Part shown: in pieces, positions 34,713 through 43,566 of the stretch
How the letters are laid out: each line of letters opens with the position of its first letter
Position numbering within the stretch: position 1 is the first letter of the stretch
NCBI RefSeq assembly: GCF_001556045.1
Contig: NZ_LSIC01000047.1
Span: forward strand, 99,185 to 163,184
Source: Bradyrhizobium sp. CCH5-F6
GTDB taxonomy: Bacteria; Pseudomonadota; Alphaproteobacteria; Rhizobiales; Xanthobacteraceae
Direction: 5' to 3'
Length of the DNA: 64,000 nt
Translations under genes and position numbers: made by a program
Notes under the pieces: generated by a model
What the model saw: only the letters and a program-made list of their open reading frames with translations
Database searches by the model: none
What the model was told of the DNA's origin: nothing

Positions 34713-34767
34713 TGGATACCTCAGGCTACCTTGCCGGACCCTCCTCGGCCGCGATTATGCCTAACTT

Positions 34768-34796
34768 TTGGCTCCCAATGTGGTAGCTGGTATAGA
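34768..34796 (+). promoter_or_regulatory. Sigma-70-like promoter of the DUF2778 gene
   Basis: TTGGCT (34768-34773), a 17-base spacer and TATAGA (34791-34796). Its distance of about 50 bases from ATG 34844 is suitable. Confidence 0.5.
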
Positions 34797-34843
34797 ATCT
34801 TCGGGTGGGGGTGGGCTCCCCCGGGGGTCGATTTGGGGATCTG

Positions 34844-35863
34844 ATGGTTTCCGACGCAGCACATGCCGAGAGGCTGTTGTCGCGCCGCCGTGTCGGGCGA
34901 GCCGAAGCGATTCTGTTGTCTTTGGCCGCGATCGCACTCGCGGTCGGTGCTGCCGCATGGGTCACGGAAATGGGCGATTCGACCCCGCTCGTCTCCGCCG
35001 CGTTGCCGCCGGCCAATTCCCCGTCGTTTGAAGACCGCTTCGCTTCGGTCTCCGGCAATCCGCCCGCCCGCGAGCTCGGCCTGCGGACGCTGGAGCGCTC
35101 CACCGTGAATGCGGTCCAGCTCAAGCTGCGGGACGCCAAGGCGATGCTCGCCCAGAAGCTCCAGGGCGACGATTGGCGTTCGATGCTGACCGATGACGAC
35201 CGGTCCGCGGCCGAGGAGGCAAGGCCCTCGCAGCGGGCCGACGCCGTTCCGATACCGCGCTCGCGTCCAGTCCAGGCCGATCTGGCCTCCCAGATCGCAT
35301 CCAGCCAAGCCTATGCCGATACCGGCACCAGGACCGACAACCGTAATTTCTTCGAAAAATTCACGGACAAGATCAAGCTGGCCTCGCTGACGCCGGATAG
35401 CGGGCTGTTCACAAAGGCGCCGGATCTTGCCGCCCTCGGCTACGATTCGCGGACGGCGGTCTATGACATCTCGGCCAAGGCCGTTTATCTGCCCAGCGGC
35501 GTGACGCTGGAAGCCCATTCCGGCCTGGGCCCGCTGATGGACAACCCCGACCACGTCGACCGCCGCATGGTCGGCGCGACGCCGCCGGCGATCTACGATC
35601 TGAAGCCGCGCGAAAAGCCGTTCCACGGCGTCCGCGCCTTGCGCATGACGCCGGTCGAAGGGACAAGCGCGCTCGGCCGCGTCGGTCTGCTCACGCACAA
35701 TTACCTGCTCGGGCCGCGGGGCGATTCGAACGGCTGCGTCTCGATCAAGGATTATGATCGGTTCCTCAAGGCCTACGACAATGGCGAGTTCAACCGCCTG
35801 GTGGTGGTGCCGAGCCTGCGCGGGGCGGCGACCGCATCGCAGCGCGCGAGCACCGATTCCTGA
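34844..35863 (+). CDS. DUF2778 (Tlde1/L,D-transpeptidase-like) membrane-anchored protein
   Basis: Predicted 339 aa. One N-terminal transmembrane segment (AILLSLAAIALAVGAAAWV, about 18-38), a long Pro/Ala/Arg-rich linker, then the DUF2778 domain (about 205-325). Candidate catalytic residues are H285 in LLTHNYLLG and C298 in RGDSNGCVSIKDY, the His...SxGC arrangement of L,D-transpeptidase-like enzymes and of the Tlde1 peptidoglycan effector family. It likely edits peptidoglycan in the periplasm. No type VI genes are nearby, so a housekeeping or self-directed role is more likely than an effector. Confidence 0.82.
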   Translation: MVSDAAHAERLLSRRRVGRAEAILLSLAAIALAVGAAAWVTEMGDSTPLVSAALPPANSPSFEDRFASVSGNPPARELGLRTLERSTVNAVQLKLRDAKAMLAQKLQGDDWRSMLTDDDRSAAEEARPSQRADAVPIPRSRPVQADLASQIASSQAYADTGTRTDNRNFFEKFTDKIKLASLTPDSGLFTKAPDLAALGYDSRTAVYDISAKAVYLPSGVTLEAHSGLGPLMDNPDHVDRRMVGATPPAIYDLKPREKPFHGVRALRMTPVEGTSALGRVGLLTHNYLLGPRGDSNGCVSIKDYDRFLKAYDNGEFNRLVVVPSLRGAATASQRASTDS

Positions 35864-35929
35864 TATTGGCCTGCCTCGGCGGGGCTGCCGTTTCCCCTTC
35901 GTTAAGTCGTCCTCGTCCAGAAGCAGCCC

Positions 35930-36187
35930 ATGAGTGATCCATCCAGCTCCGAGACCCCGCTGCGCACGACGTTCAAGATCAAGCTGAACGGAGACACGCT
36001 GGCGATTGCGACCGTCGGCCAGGCCTATCAATTCCTGACCAATTTCAAGTCGGTCGAATGGATGGAATTCCGCTCCCTGCATGAGGACGCGGTCGCGGCC
36101 CTGGAGGGCGCTGCCGACAACGCCATGCTCGCGGTGCAGGCAACCAACGCCGTGCGCGCGCTGTTCGTGAGTGCCAAGCTGCTCTGA
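35930..36187 (+). CDS. DUF982-like small protein
   Basis: Predicted 85 aa, cytosolic. The pattern TFKIKLNGDTLAIATVGQAY followed by an EALEG-like segment (AVAALEGAADNAMLAVQATN) and AVRALFVSAKLL resembles DUF982, a family of small rhizobial proteins of unknown function. It has a good frame and ends just before the SMI1/KNR4 gene. It could be co-transcribed with that gene. Confidence 0.6.
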   Translation: MSDPSSSETPLRTTFKIKLNGDTLAIATVGQAYQFLTNFKSVEWMEFRSLHEDAVAALEGAADNAMLAVQATNAVRALFVSAKLL

Positions 36188-36290
36188 GCAGCCGGCTCTT
36201 CGTATCCCGTTCCCAATCCTTACTGCTCGAACCCGTATCGAGGCCGCTACGACGAAGGCATTGCGCGCTTTCGCGGCGAGGAGAGGGCCT

Positions 36291-36794
36291 TTGGACATTG
36301 CAGAATTCATCTCGGGCGTTGATCGCACCGGCACGAAGCAACCGACTGAAGCTGCGCTCAAGGCCGTCGAGACATCGATCGGCTGTCGCTTGCCGGACGA
36401 TTATCGCCGCTTCCTGCTGGCCTGCGCCGGCGGCTACTACCAGGGTTCGGCCGAATTCAACTGGCCTGAAGGGCATTGGGCCGGTGCGGTGCAGGAGGTG
36501 CTGGGATTGCGGCGCGACGTCTGCTCGCTGGTCCGGACGCGCAAGACACCACAATGGCCGACCGTCGACGAGCTCCTGTGGATCATGAGCGATCACGGCG
36601 GCAACCCGATCTGCATGACGATCGACGAGATGCACTTCGGCAAGATCTGGTTCATCGATCACGAGGTCGCCCGATACGACGAGTCCTGGACGCTCACTGA
36701 AGCGATGTCGGACCAATGGGGCTATGTGCTGCCGCTCGCGCCGACTTTCGCTGATTTCATGGCCGGACTGTACGAGCAGGCCGAGGCCGCGTAA
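36291..36794 (+). CDS. SMI1/KNR4-family protein
   Basis: Predicted 167 aa from TTG 36291, preceded by GAGAGGG. An upstream ATG (36171) would add 40 residues without family similarity and overlaps the previous gene. SMI1/KNR4 landmarks: E-x-x-IGCRLPDDYRRFLLACAGG, then PEGHWAGAVQEVLGL, and HFGKIWFIDHEVARY. In bacteria such proteins are often immunity proteins in contact-dependent or polymorphic toxin systems, but no toxin gene is adjacent, so it may be a solitary housekeeping member. Confidence 0.75.
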   Translation: MDIAEFISGVDRTGTKQPTEAALKAVETSIGCRLPDDYRRFLLACAGGYYQGSAEFNWPEGHWAGAVQEVLGLRRDVCSLVRTRKTPQWPTVDELLWIMSDHGGNPICMTIDEMHFGKIWFIDHEVARYDESWTLTEAMSDQWGYVLPLAPTFADFMAGLYEQAEAA

Positions 36795-37001
36795 GCAATT
36801 GCAACGGGCGCGGTCGATCTTCCTCCGTGACGCCTGAGGAGTTGACGGCAAACTCTTGGTTCGGTGCGCTGTTTCGGCCGCCGACGGCCGCGGCACCATG
36901 CGCTCTCACCGCTTGAACTCTGCCTCAGGAACGGGCAAACGGTCCGCGAAGACCGTGGCCCAAATCATCCATTTGAAGTCTTGCTTTAGGGAGACCCCAT
37001 C

Positions 37002-38093
37002 ATGAAACGCCGTACATTCCTCAAGGGCGGCGCCGTCGCCGGCGCTGCCTCGCTGGTTGCCGCACCTGCAATCGCGCAGAGCGCGCCCGAGATCAAATGG
37101 CGCCTGACCTCGAGCTTTCCGAAATCGCTCGACACCATCTACGGCACGGCGCAGACCTTCGCGAAATACGTCGCCGAAGCCACCGACAACAAATTCCAGA
37201 TTCAGACCTTCGCGGCGGGCGAGCTCGTGCCCGGCCTTCAGGCGCTCGATGCGGTCAGCACCGCATCGGTGGAGATGGCGCAGACGCCGCTCTATTTCTA
37301 CATCGGGAAGGAGCCGGCGCTGACCTATGCGACCGGCGCGCCGTTCGGCATGAACCACCGCCATCAAGAATCCTGGTGGCATTTCGGCGGCGGCGCCGAT
37401 CTCACCAATGAGGCGCTCAAGCCCTTCAAGGCGCACGCCATCCTCTGCGGCAATTCCGGCACCCAGATGGGCGGCTGGTTCCGCAAGGAGATCAAGACCG
37501 TCGACGACCTCAAGGGTCTCAAATTCCGCATCGCCGGCATGGGCGGCCACGTGCTTGCAAAGCTCGGGGTCGTCCCGCAGCAGATCGCGGGTGGCGATAT
37601 TTATCCGGCGCTGGAGAAGGGCACGATCGACGCCGTCGAGTTCGTCGGTCCCTATGACGACGAGAAGCTCGGCTTCTACAAGGTCGCCAAGTATTATTAC
37701 TTCCCCGGCTGGTGGGAAGGGGGCGCCATGCTGCACATGATCGTCAACGACGAGAAGTGGAATTCGCTGCCCAAGCAATATCAGGCGATCGTCAACCAGG
37801 CGGGCTCGGCGGCCGGCGCGTGGATGGTCGAGAAATACGACAGCGTGAACCCGGCCGCGCTGAAGCGGCTGATCGCGAACGGCACCGAGCTGAAGGCGTT
37901 CCCGCAGCCGGTGCTGGAGGCCTGCTACAACGCGACCCAGGACCACCTGAACGAGCTGGCAGCCAAGAGCGACCTGTTCAAGCGCACCAAGGAGAGCCAC
38001 GACGCGTATATGAAGGAGCTCTTGTTCTACACGCAGATCGCGGAGAATTTCTACGACAACTATCTGCTGAGCAAGATGCGCAACAAGACCTGA
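37002..38093 (+). CDS. TRAP transporter periplasmic binding protein (DctP family)
   Basis: Predicted 363 aa. Tat signal: KRRTFLKGGAVAGAASLVAA. The mature part starts EIKWRLTSSFPKSLDTIYGT and contains GLKFRIAGMGGHVLAKLG and the conserved Arg/Glu region (AVEFVGPYDDEKLGFYKVAK). It captures an organic acid (dicarboxylate, oxo-acid or similar) for a DctQM permease. No DctQ or DctM gene is present on either side, so it is an orphan that must use a permease elsewhere. AGGGAG precedes ATG 37002. Confidence 0.9.
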   Translation: MKRRTFLKGGAVAGAASLVAAPAIAQSAPEIKWRLTSSFPKSLDTIYGTAQTFAKYVAEATDNKFQIQTFAAGELVPGLQALDAVSTASVEMAQTPLYFYIGKEPALTYATGAPFGMNHRHQESWWHFGGGADLTNEALKPFKAHAILCGNSGTQMGGWFRKEIKTVDDLKGLKFRIAGMGGHVLAKLGVVPQQIAGGDIYPALEKGTIDAVEFVGPYDDEKLGFYKVAKYYYFPGWWEGGAMLHMIVNDEKWNSLPKQYQAIVNQAGSAAGAWMVEKYDSVNPAALKRLIANGTELKAFPQPVLEACYNATQDHLNELAAKSDLFKRTKESHDAYMKELLFYTQIAENFYDNYLLSKMRNKT

Positions 38094-38124
38094 CGTGAGG
38101 GGCGCGGTGACAACGCCGCGCACC

Positions 38125-38251
38125 GTCATTCCGGGGCGCGCCTCTTGGCGCGAGCCCGGAATCCATTTCACCGCGTGTTTTGCTGCCCGATGGATTCTCA
38201 GATGCGCAATTGCGCATCATAGTTCGCGACTTCGTCGCGCCCCGGAATGAC
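38125..38251 (+). repeat. Large nested palindrome downstream of the TRAP gene
   Basis: Exact 16-bp outer arms GTCATTCCGGGGCGCG (38125-38140) and CGCGCCCCGGAATGAC (38236-38251). Inside sits a perfect 18-bp palindrome GATGCGCAATTGCGCATC (38201-38218). It separates two convergent genes and may also work as a bidirectional terminator. Confidence 0.75.
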
Positions 38252-38265
38252 AGCGGACCGGCTGT

Positions 38266-39039
38266 TTATGCCGTCCCTAACCCCAGCTTCGCGTAGATGC
38301 GCCGCGCATAGGCGCCGAATGCGTCCGTCGTCTTCAGCGGCAGGTCGCGCGGGAAGGGCAGGTCGATCGCGAAATAGTCGGCCATCTTCGCTGGGCCCGC
38401 CGTCAGCACCGCGCAATGCGAGGACAGGAAGACGGCTTCCTGGATCGAATGCGTGACGAAGATGATGGTCTTGCCGCTCTCACGCCAGATCCGCAGCATC
38501 TCCAGATTCATCTGCTCGCGCGTCAGCGCATCCAGCGCGCCGAACGGCTCGTCCATCAGGATCAGCTTGGGATCGTGGATGAAGGCGCGCGCGATCGCGG
38601 TGCGCTGCTGCATGCCGCCGGACAGCTGCTGCGGATATTTCTGCTCGTAACCGGTGAGCCCGACGAGCTTGAGCAGATCGCGCGCCCGCTCGCGTGCGGC
38701 CTTCATCGGCAGCCCGACGATCTCGGCCGGCAGCAGCACGTTGTCCAGGATGGTCCGCCATTTCAGGAGCAGGGCCTGCTGGAACACCATGCCGATGTCG
38801 CGGCTCGGATCGAACGGGCTCTCGGCATTGCCGATCGTTACGGTGCCGCCGTCGGCGCCATGGAGGCCGGCCAGGATCTTCATCACCGTCGTCTTGCCGC
38901 AGCCGGACGGGCCGACCAGCGAGACGAGCTCACCTTCCTGCACGTCCATGGTGACGTCGGACACCGCGAGAAACTCGGCGCCGCCGGAGCGGTAGACCTT
39001 TCGGACGCCTTGCAGACGGATGAAGGGATCCGAGTTCAT
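38266..39039 (-). CDS. Nitrate/sulfonate/taurine-type ABC ATPase (SsuB/TauB family)
   Basis: Predicted 257 aa. Walker [10 protein letters not shown], signature LSGGMQQR, Walker [13 protein letters not shown], all typical of the SsuB/TauB/NrtD family. The start (ATG 39039) overlaps the stop of the DHDPS-family gene by four bases. With the permease at 41964-42734 and the binding protein at 43567-44583 it makes a complete importer, although its gene lies at the end of the operon. Substrate unknown. Confidence 0.92.
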   Translation of the reverse strand: MNSDPFIRLQGVRKVYRSGGAEFLAVSDVTMDVQEGELVSLVGPSGCGKTTVMKILAGLHGADGGTVTIGNAESPFDPSRDIGMVFQQALLLKWRTILDNVLLPAEIVGLPMKAARERARDLLKLVGLTGYEQKYPQQLSGGMQQRTAIARAFIHDPKLILMDEPFGALDALTREQMNLEMLRIWRESGKTIIFVTHSIQEAVFLSSHCAVLTAGPAKMADYFAIDLPFPRDLPLKTTDAFGAYARRIYAKLGLGTA

Positions 39040-40091
39040 GCCAGCCATTTGTCCAGGTTCGCAGCGACAAAGGCATCGTCGCTGAGGTCGGCGTGCTCGC
39101 GGCAGACACGATCGATCTCGTCCTTCTGGCCGGGGCTGAGGCCCTCGTTCGGATCGAGACACCACAGACCTTTCATCAGACCCTGGCGCCGCAGCACCTC
39201 GTGGCAGCCGGCGATGCAGCCGTGAAAATTGTTGGCGACGTCGAAGAACGCGCTGTTGCAGTCGGTGACGCGGGCATCGAGCGCGAGCAGGTCGGCGGGC
39301 ACGCTGTCCTTGTGCCGCGCGGCCTTGCAGCGCTCGAACTGCTTGATGGCGCTCGCGGTCCACACCGACCAATGGCCCAGCAGGCCGCCCTTAAAGTAAG
39401 TCCGAGTCGTGACCCCATTGTCGCGCAGGTCGAACGGCAGCATCAGGTCGAGCAGGATGTGGTCGTCATTGCCGGTGTAGAGCGCGACGCGGTCGAGCGC
39501 GCCGGCGGCTGCCACGCCGCGGAGCACATCCAGCGTGCGATAGCGGTTGAACGGCGCGATCTTGATCGCGATGACATTGTCGATCGAGGCGAAGCGTTGC
39601 CAGAACCGGCTGGACAGGATGACGCCGCCGACGGCGGGTTGAAGGTAGAACCCGACCAGCGGAATTTCGGCGGCAATGGATGTGCAATGCGCGATGATCT
39701 CGTCCTCGGAGGCGCCCTTCATCGCGGCGAGGCTGAGCAGGCCTGCATGGTAACCGATGTCGCGCGCGGTACGGGCCTCGGCGATTGCCTGCGAGGTCGG
39801 TCCGGCGAGGCCCGCGACCAGCGCCAGCGGGCGCTTGGTCCAGCTTGCGGCCGTCTCGGCGGCGAGCTCGAGCACGGGACGATACAGGCCGACGTCGCGG
39901 ATCGCGAATTGCGTCGTGTGAACGCCGACGGCAAGACCGCCCGAGCCGGCATCGATGTAATAGCGCGTCAGCGCACGCTGATGCGTCTTGTCGAGCTGGC
40001 GCTCGGCGGTGAGGGCGAGGGGATGCGCCGGCAGCACGGTGCCGTCGGCGATCAGCTTGCGGACGTCACTGTTGATCTGGCTGTGATGCAT
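39036..40091 (-). CDS. Dihydrodipicolinate-synthase-family aldolase
   Basis: Predicted 351 aa, TIM barrel of the DapA/N-acetylneuraminate lyase superfamily. The likely Schiff-base lysine is in NVIAIKIAPFNRYR. The N-terminal GTVLPAHPLALTAERQLDKT replaces the usual GxxxxxTPF motif, so it is a divergent member; a classical DapA role is unlikely in this context. It may cleave or decarboxylate a keto acid generated from the imported compound. Six bases separate it from the acetyltransferase gene. Confidence 0.82.
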   Translation of the reverse strand: MHHSQINSDVRKLIADGTVLPAHPLALTAERQLDKTHQRALTRYYIDAGSGGLAVGVHTTQFAIRDVGLYRPVLELAAETAASWTKRPLALVAGLAGPTSQAIAEARTARDIGYHAGLLSLAAMKGASEDEIIAHCTSIAAEIPLVGFYLQPAVGGVILSSRFWQRFASIDNVIAIKIAPFNRYRTLDVLRGVAAAGALDRVALYTGNDDHILLDLMLPFDLRDNGVTTRTYFKGGLLGHWSVWTASAIKQFERCKAARHKDSVPADLLALDARVTDCNSAFFDVANNFHGCIAGCHEVLRRQGLMKGLWCLDPNEGLSPGQKDEIDRVCREHADLSDDAFVAANLDKWLA

Positions 40092-40097
40092 GATGTC

Positions 40098-40919
40098 CTA
40101 TCCGAATTCGGGGCCGGCGACGGCGAATGGCATTTCTTCGGCCGTGGTGGTGGCTGGGCCGAACCGCATGCGCTGGAATGGCCGCTCGATGGTCCAGCCA
40201 GATTCGATCAAGCCGTTCAGGAACGGGCCTTGCGACGCAACGGCGTCGAGCAGGAGAGGACGGGTCTCGGATCGCGCAACCGCGTGGACCAGAGCCAATG
40301 CTTCGGCAGCATGATCGGCAAACAAGGGGCCGATATGGCGCGCGGTTCTGCCGTCGCGGACCAGCGCGATGGCGCCATTGGCCGCGACGATGCGCGAGCC
40401 GGAGCGCTGTGCGAAGGCGGAGAGCAGGGCAGTCCGGTCAAAACCTGTGGCGCGCAGATCGCGGGCGCGAAGTGCATCGAGTGTTGCATCCGACAGCGCC
40501 GGTGCGGGGACCTGTTCGGACTTCACCAGCTTGAGCCGGCGCAATTGGAGGATCGCCACGAAGCCGAGCGGTCCATAGACTGCGGCACCATCGGGCGTCG
40601 CGTCGAGCCAGCTGGTCAGGCCGCGCTCCCTCGCCGCTTCCAGGCAGGCATCGACGAGCTGCGTGGCAAGACCGCGGCGGCGGTGGCTTTCCGTCACCAG
40701 CACCATGCTGATCCACGCATTGTTGCCGGAATAGGGCAGCAGGGCCGCAGTTGCGACGAGCCGTGCGCCGTCGCGGATGCCGAACACGACCCCTTCACGC
40801 AAGAAGAAGCGCCAGTCCTCGATCGTCTGGTTCCAGTGCGCTTCGGTCGAGAGCACAAGGCCCGCGTCTGCGTCCTCGACGCCGAGCCGGTCGATGCGCG
40901 GACCGTCAGTAGCGGCCAT
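40098..40919 (-). CDS. GNAT N-acetyltransferase, double-domain
   Basis: Predicted 273 aa. The first half is a GNAT fold with the acetyl-CoA loop (ISMVLVTESHRRRGLATQLV, the R/Q-x-x-G-x-A motif). The second half (from about 150) resembles the Acetyltransf_18 extension. It overlaps the epimerase stop by 14 bases. It probably acetylates an amine related to the compound imported by the neighbouring ABC system. Confidence 0.85.
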   Translation of the reverse strand: MAATDGPRIDRLGVEDADAGLVLSTEAHWNQTIEDWRFFLREGVVFGIRDGARLVATAALLPYSGNNAWISMVLVTESHRRRGLATQLVDACLEAARERGLTSWLDATPDGAAVYGPLGFVAILQLRRLKLVKSEQVPAPALSDATLDALRARDLRATGFDRTALLSAFAQRSGSRIVAANGAIALVRDGRTARHIGPLFADHAAEALALVHAVARSETRPLLLDAVASQGPFLNGLIESGWTIERPFQRMRFGPATTTAEEMPFAVAGPEFG

Positions 40920-41943
40920 CGCGCACCTCGTATTTGGTGGGCTTGCCGAGGCTCGGCATGGCGCGAGATACCCAATCCGCGGTCCAGGCGATCAGTTGGT
41001 CGGTATCAACGACGGGCAGGCCGAACAGTTCAACCGCCTTCGACGTGTCGGTCAGCCACGCTGTCGGCTCTTCCTGGCCCGTCAGAACCGGTGCGCGGCC
41101 GAACCTTGCGCCGAACTTCGCCGCGAGATCGCGCACGGCCAAAATCTCGTGGCCGCTGACGTTGATCGGCGAGGTCGGTGCCGTGCAATGGGCGAGACAG
41201 CGCAGCGCCTGCGCGGACGCATCGCCCTGCCAGATGAAATTGACATGGCCGAGGCTGACGTCGATCGGTGTGCCCGTGAGCACCTTCGTCGCGATGTCGT
41301 GCAGCACGCCGTAGCGCATGTCGATCGCGTAATTGAGGCGGAACAGGCGGCCCGGCGTTCCGAACTTGCGCGAGAAATATTCGAACATGCGCTCGCGGCC
41401 GACGCAGGACTGGGCGTATTCGCCGGGCGGATTCGGCGACATGTCCTCGGTCGAACCTTTGCCGTCGACCGGCACGAACGGATAGATGCAGCCGGTGGAG
41501 AACGCCACGATGCGGGACGAAGGGAAAGCCTGTGCCACAAGCGCCGGCACATGCGCGTTCATCGCCCAGGTCAGCGACAGATCGCCCTCGGCGCCGAACT
41601 TGCGGCCGGCCATGAAGACGATGTTGGGCGCTTTCGGCAGGGCCTGGATCGCGCGCTCGTCCATCAGGTCGCAATTGATCGTCTCGACGCCACGCGCCTG
41701 CAGCCATGCCTTCACGCCGGGTTCGCTGAAGCGCGCAACGCCGATGACGCGGCGATCCGGCGCGGCGGCTTTCGCGAGTCCCGCCAGCGTCGGCCCCATC
41801 TTGCCGGCGACACCGAGGATCATGATGTCGCCCTCGATTTTCTTGAGGTCATCGATCAGGGCCTGCGTCGGCCGGCACAGGAGATCGTCGAGTGCCGCGA
41901 TGTCAGGGATGGTCTTCGGCAGCGTCTGGCGGGTGAGCAGCAT
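40906..41943 (-). CDS. NAD-dependent epimerase/dehydratase family protein
   Basis: Predicted 345 aa. Rossmann fold of the extended SDR type: the glycine-rich loop is VAGKMGPTLAGL (degenerate relative to GxxGxxG), with NIVFMAGRKFG and a Ser-x-GCIYPFV region. The Y-x3-K pair is not obvious (EYAQSCVGRERM has Y but R instead of K), so catalysis may be altered. Start ATG 41943; longer open frame upstream belongs to a shadow of the permease gene. Lies 20 bases after the permease gene. Confidence 0.8.
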   Translation of the reverse strand: MLLTRQTLPKTIPDIAALDDLLCRPTQALIDDLKKIEGDIMILGVAGKMGPTLAGLAKAAAPDRRVIGVARFSEPGVKAWLQARGVETINCDLMDERAIQALPKAPNIVFMAGRKFGAEGDLSLTWAMNAHVPALVAQAFPSSRIVAFSTGCIYPFVPVDGKGSTEDMSPNPPGEYAQSCVGRERMFEYFSRKFGTPGRLFRLNYAIDMRYGVLHDIATKVLTGTPIDVSLGHVNFIWQGDASAQALRCLAHCTAPTSPINVSGHEILAVRDLAAKFGARFGRAPVLTGQEEPTAWLTDTSKAVELFGLPVVDTDQLIAWTADWVSRAMPSLGKPTKYEVRDGRY

Positions 41944-41963
41944 GGATTCGTTGTCCTTGGTCT

Positions 41964-42734
41964 TCAGGTCTGCCTGGCGTCGCCGACCACGAACATGCGT
42001 TCGAGCGCGAGCACCAGGCCGTAGAGAGCGACCCCGAGCAATGTCAGCAGCACGACGGCCATCACCATCGCAGGCGTGTCGAGCGAGGACTGCACCTGGA
42101 TCATGAGGTAGCCGAGCCCGCGCTCGGAGGCGATGAACTCGCCGACGATGGCGCCGGCGACCGCGAGGATGGCGCCGACCTTCATCCCGGAGAAGATGTA
42201 GGGCAGCGATCCCGGTAGCTGGATCTTGCGGAACAGCGTCCAGCGCGATCCGCGCAGCGATTTCACGAGGTCGAGCAGGTCCGGTTCGACTTCCCGGAGG
42301 CCCCGCGCGGTCGTGAGCAGGATCGGAAAGAAGCAGATGCTGAAGGCGATCAGGATGTTCGGCACGATGCCGTAGGAGAACCAGACGATGAAGAGCGGGC
42401 CGAGCGCGACCTTCGGGATCATGTTCAGCGTGACGAACAGCGGCAACAGCACGAGGCTGAGCAGCGGTGCCCAGCTGAAGATCACGGCAAGCGCCACGCC
42501 GACGAAGGCGCCGAGCGCAAAGCCGCCGAGGATCTCGACCGCCGTCACCAGCGTGTTGGCGCCCCAGGCATAGCCTGTGGTTCCCAATGTCTGAATTGTC
42601 GCAAGCGGCGAGGGCAGGATGAATTTCGGCACCTGGAAGGCGTCGACCGCGACCTGCCACAGCACGAGCACGACGAGGTGCACGATCAGGATGATCGCAA
42701 AGCTGCGCCAGCTGCGTGCCCCGTCTCCTGCCAC
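41964..42734 (-). CDS. ABC transporter permease (SsuC/TauC family)
   Basis: Predicted 256 aa with about six membrane segments and the EAA-like loop DLVKSLRGSRWTLFRKIQLP. GTG start at 42734 has AGGGAG about seven bases upstream and begins before the first transmembrane helix (FAIILIVHLVVLVLWQ); a longer TTG-started version reaches 42806, overlapping the operator site. First gene of the minus-strand operon that continues through epimerase, acetyltransferase, DHDPS-like protein and ATPase. Confidence 0.9.
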   Translation of the reverse strand: MAGDGARSWRSFAIILIVHLVVLVLWQVAVDAFQVPKFILPSPLATIQTLGTTGYAWGANTLVTAVEILGGFALGAFVGVALAVIFSWAPLLSLVLLPLFVTLNMIPKVALGPLFIVWFSYGIVPNILIAFSICFFPILLTTARGLREVEPDLLDLVKSLRGSRWTLFRKIQLPGSLPYIFSGMKVGAILAVAGAIVGEFIASERGLGYLMIQVQSSLDTPAMVMAVVLLTLLGVALYGLVLALERMFVVGDARQT

Positions 42735-42803
42735 CGATTGCTCCCTGTTGCCGGCAGCTACCCTGCCACAGGCCGCAAGCCTAACCGGCCTTGCGGAAAC
42801 TTT

Positions 42804-42818
42804 CAACCAGTTGGTTGA
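42804..42818. promoter_or_regulatory. Putative TetR operator 1 (permease operon)
   Basis: CAACCAGTTGGTTGA: CAACCA and TGGTTG are exact inverted arms around two bases. It shares CAACCA-N4-GTTGA with the site at 43470-43484. It sits between the TetR stop and the permease start. Confidence 0.55.
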
Positions 42819-43466
42819 TTAGGGCCGGAGCGACTGCAGCACCAGATCTGCGACGTGGCGCCGGCGGGCGCGCCGCTGGGCCCGGCTCGACAGGTCCTTG
42901 CCGAAGATCGCCGACAACGTCGGCGTGTTGGAGAAGAAGAAATAGCTGAGGCCGGCAATCGAGATGTAGAGCTGGACCGGATCGATCCCCTTGCGGAATA
43001 CGCCGGAACGGACCCCCTCGCTGAGGATGTGGGAGACGCTCGTGACCAGCGGGGAGTGCATTGCCTCCAGCCGGGTCGAACCGCGGACATGACGGGCGCC
43101 GCCGCGGTTCTCGTCGTTCAGAAGCACGATGAAATCGGGGTTCGCCGCGAGATGGTCGAACGAAGCTTCGATCAGCTTGCGGATCGCCTTTTCCGGCGGC
43201 AGGCCTTCGAGATTGAGCCTGCGCTCCTGCTCGCGGATGTCCTCGTAGACCCATTCGAGCACGGCGAGGTAGAGGGCGTCCTTGTCGCCGAAGTAATGAT
43301 AGACGAGCTGCTTGTTGACGCCGGCGCGATCCGCAATCTCGTCGACGCGGGCGCCCGCAAAGCCGTGCCGGGCGAATTCCTGGCGCGCCGCGGTCAGCAG
43401 CTTCTTGCGGGTCGCGACGGGGTCGCGGCGCTGCGGCACGGTGTCGCCAGATCGTTTTGCGGGCAT
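42819..43466 (-). CDS. TetR-family transcriptional regulator
   Basis: Predicted 215 aa from ATG 43466. The HTH is at about residues 17-62 (RKKLLTAARQEFARHGFAGARVDEIADRAG, VNKQLVYHYFGDKDALYLAV). The C-terminal domain is all-helical (ligand-binding and dimerisation). It sits between the divergent binding-protein gene and the permease operon, each preceded by a similar candidate operator, so it likely represses both and itself. The inducer is probably the transported compound. A TTG seven codons upstream is a less likely start. Confidence 0.92.
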   Translation of the reverse strand: MPAKRSGDTVPQRRDPVATRKKLLTAARQEFARHGFAGARVDEIADRAGVNKQLVYHYFGDKDALYLAVLEWVYEDIREQERRLNLEGLPPEKAIRKLIEASFDHLAANPDFIVLLNDENRGGARHVRGSTRLEAMHSPLVTSVSHILSEGVRSGVFRKGIDPVQLYISIAGLSYFFFSNTPTLSAIFGKDLSSRAQRRARRRHVADLVLQSLRP

Positions 43467-43469
43467 TTC

Positions 43470-43484
43470 CAACCAAACAGTTGA
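43470..43484. promoter_or_regulatory. Putative TetR operator 2 (TetR/binding-protein promoters)
   Basis: CAACCAAACAGTTGA, identical to operator 1 at 11 of 15 positions (CAACCA-N4-GTTGA). It lies directly upstream of the TetR start and 83 bases before the binding-protein gene, suited to autoregulation. Confidence 0.55.
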
Positions 43485-43566
43485 CAAGTTGAGAGCAGGC
43501 TTGTTGCATTGGTATCCTCACATCGGGAGAGCGACAAGCCGGGTCGCGGCAATGAGGAGAGGTGCG

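Noticed and set aside
36291..36794. SMI1/KNR4 gene as part of a toxin-immunity locus
   Set aside because: No toxin, Rhs or CdiA-like gene is adjacent, so an immunity role is not supported here.
41944..42660. N-terminal extension of the epimerase gene
   Set aside because: The extension is out-of-frame translation of the SsuC-type permease gene; the real start is ATG 41943.
43485..43566. TPP riboswitch before the NMT1/THI5-like binding protein
   Set aside because: No thi-box elements are visible; a TetR operator explains regulation better.
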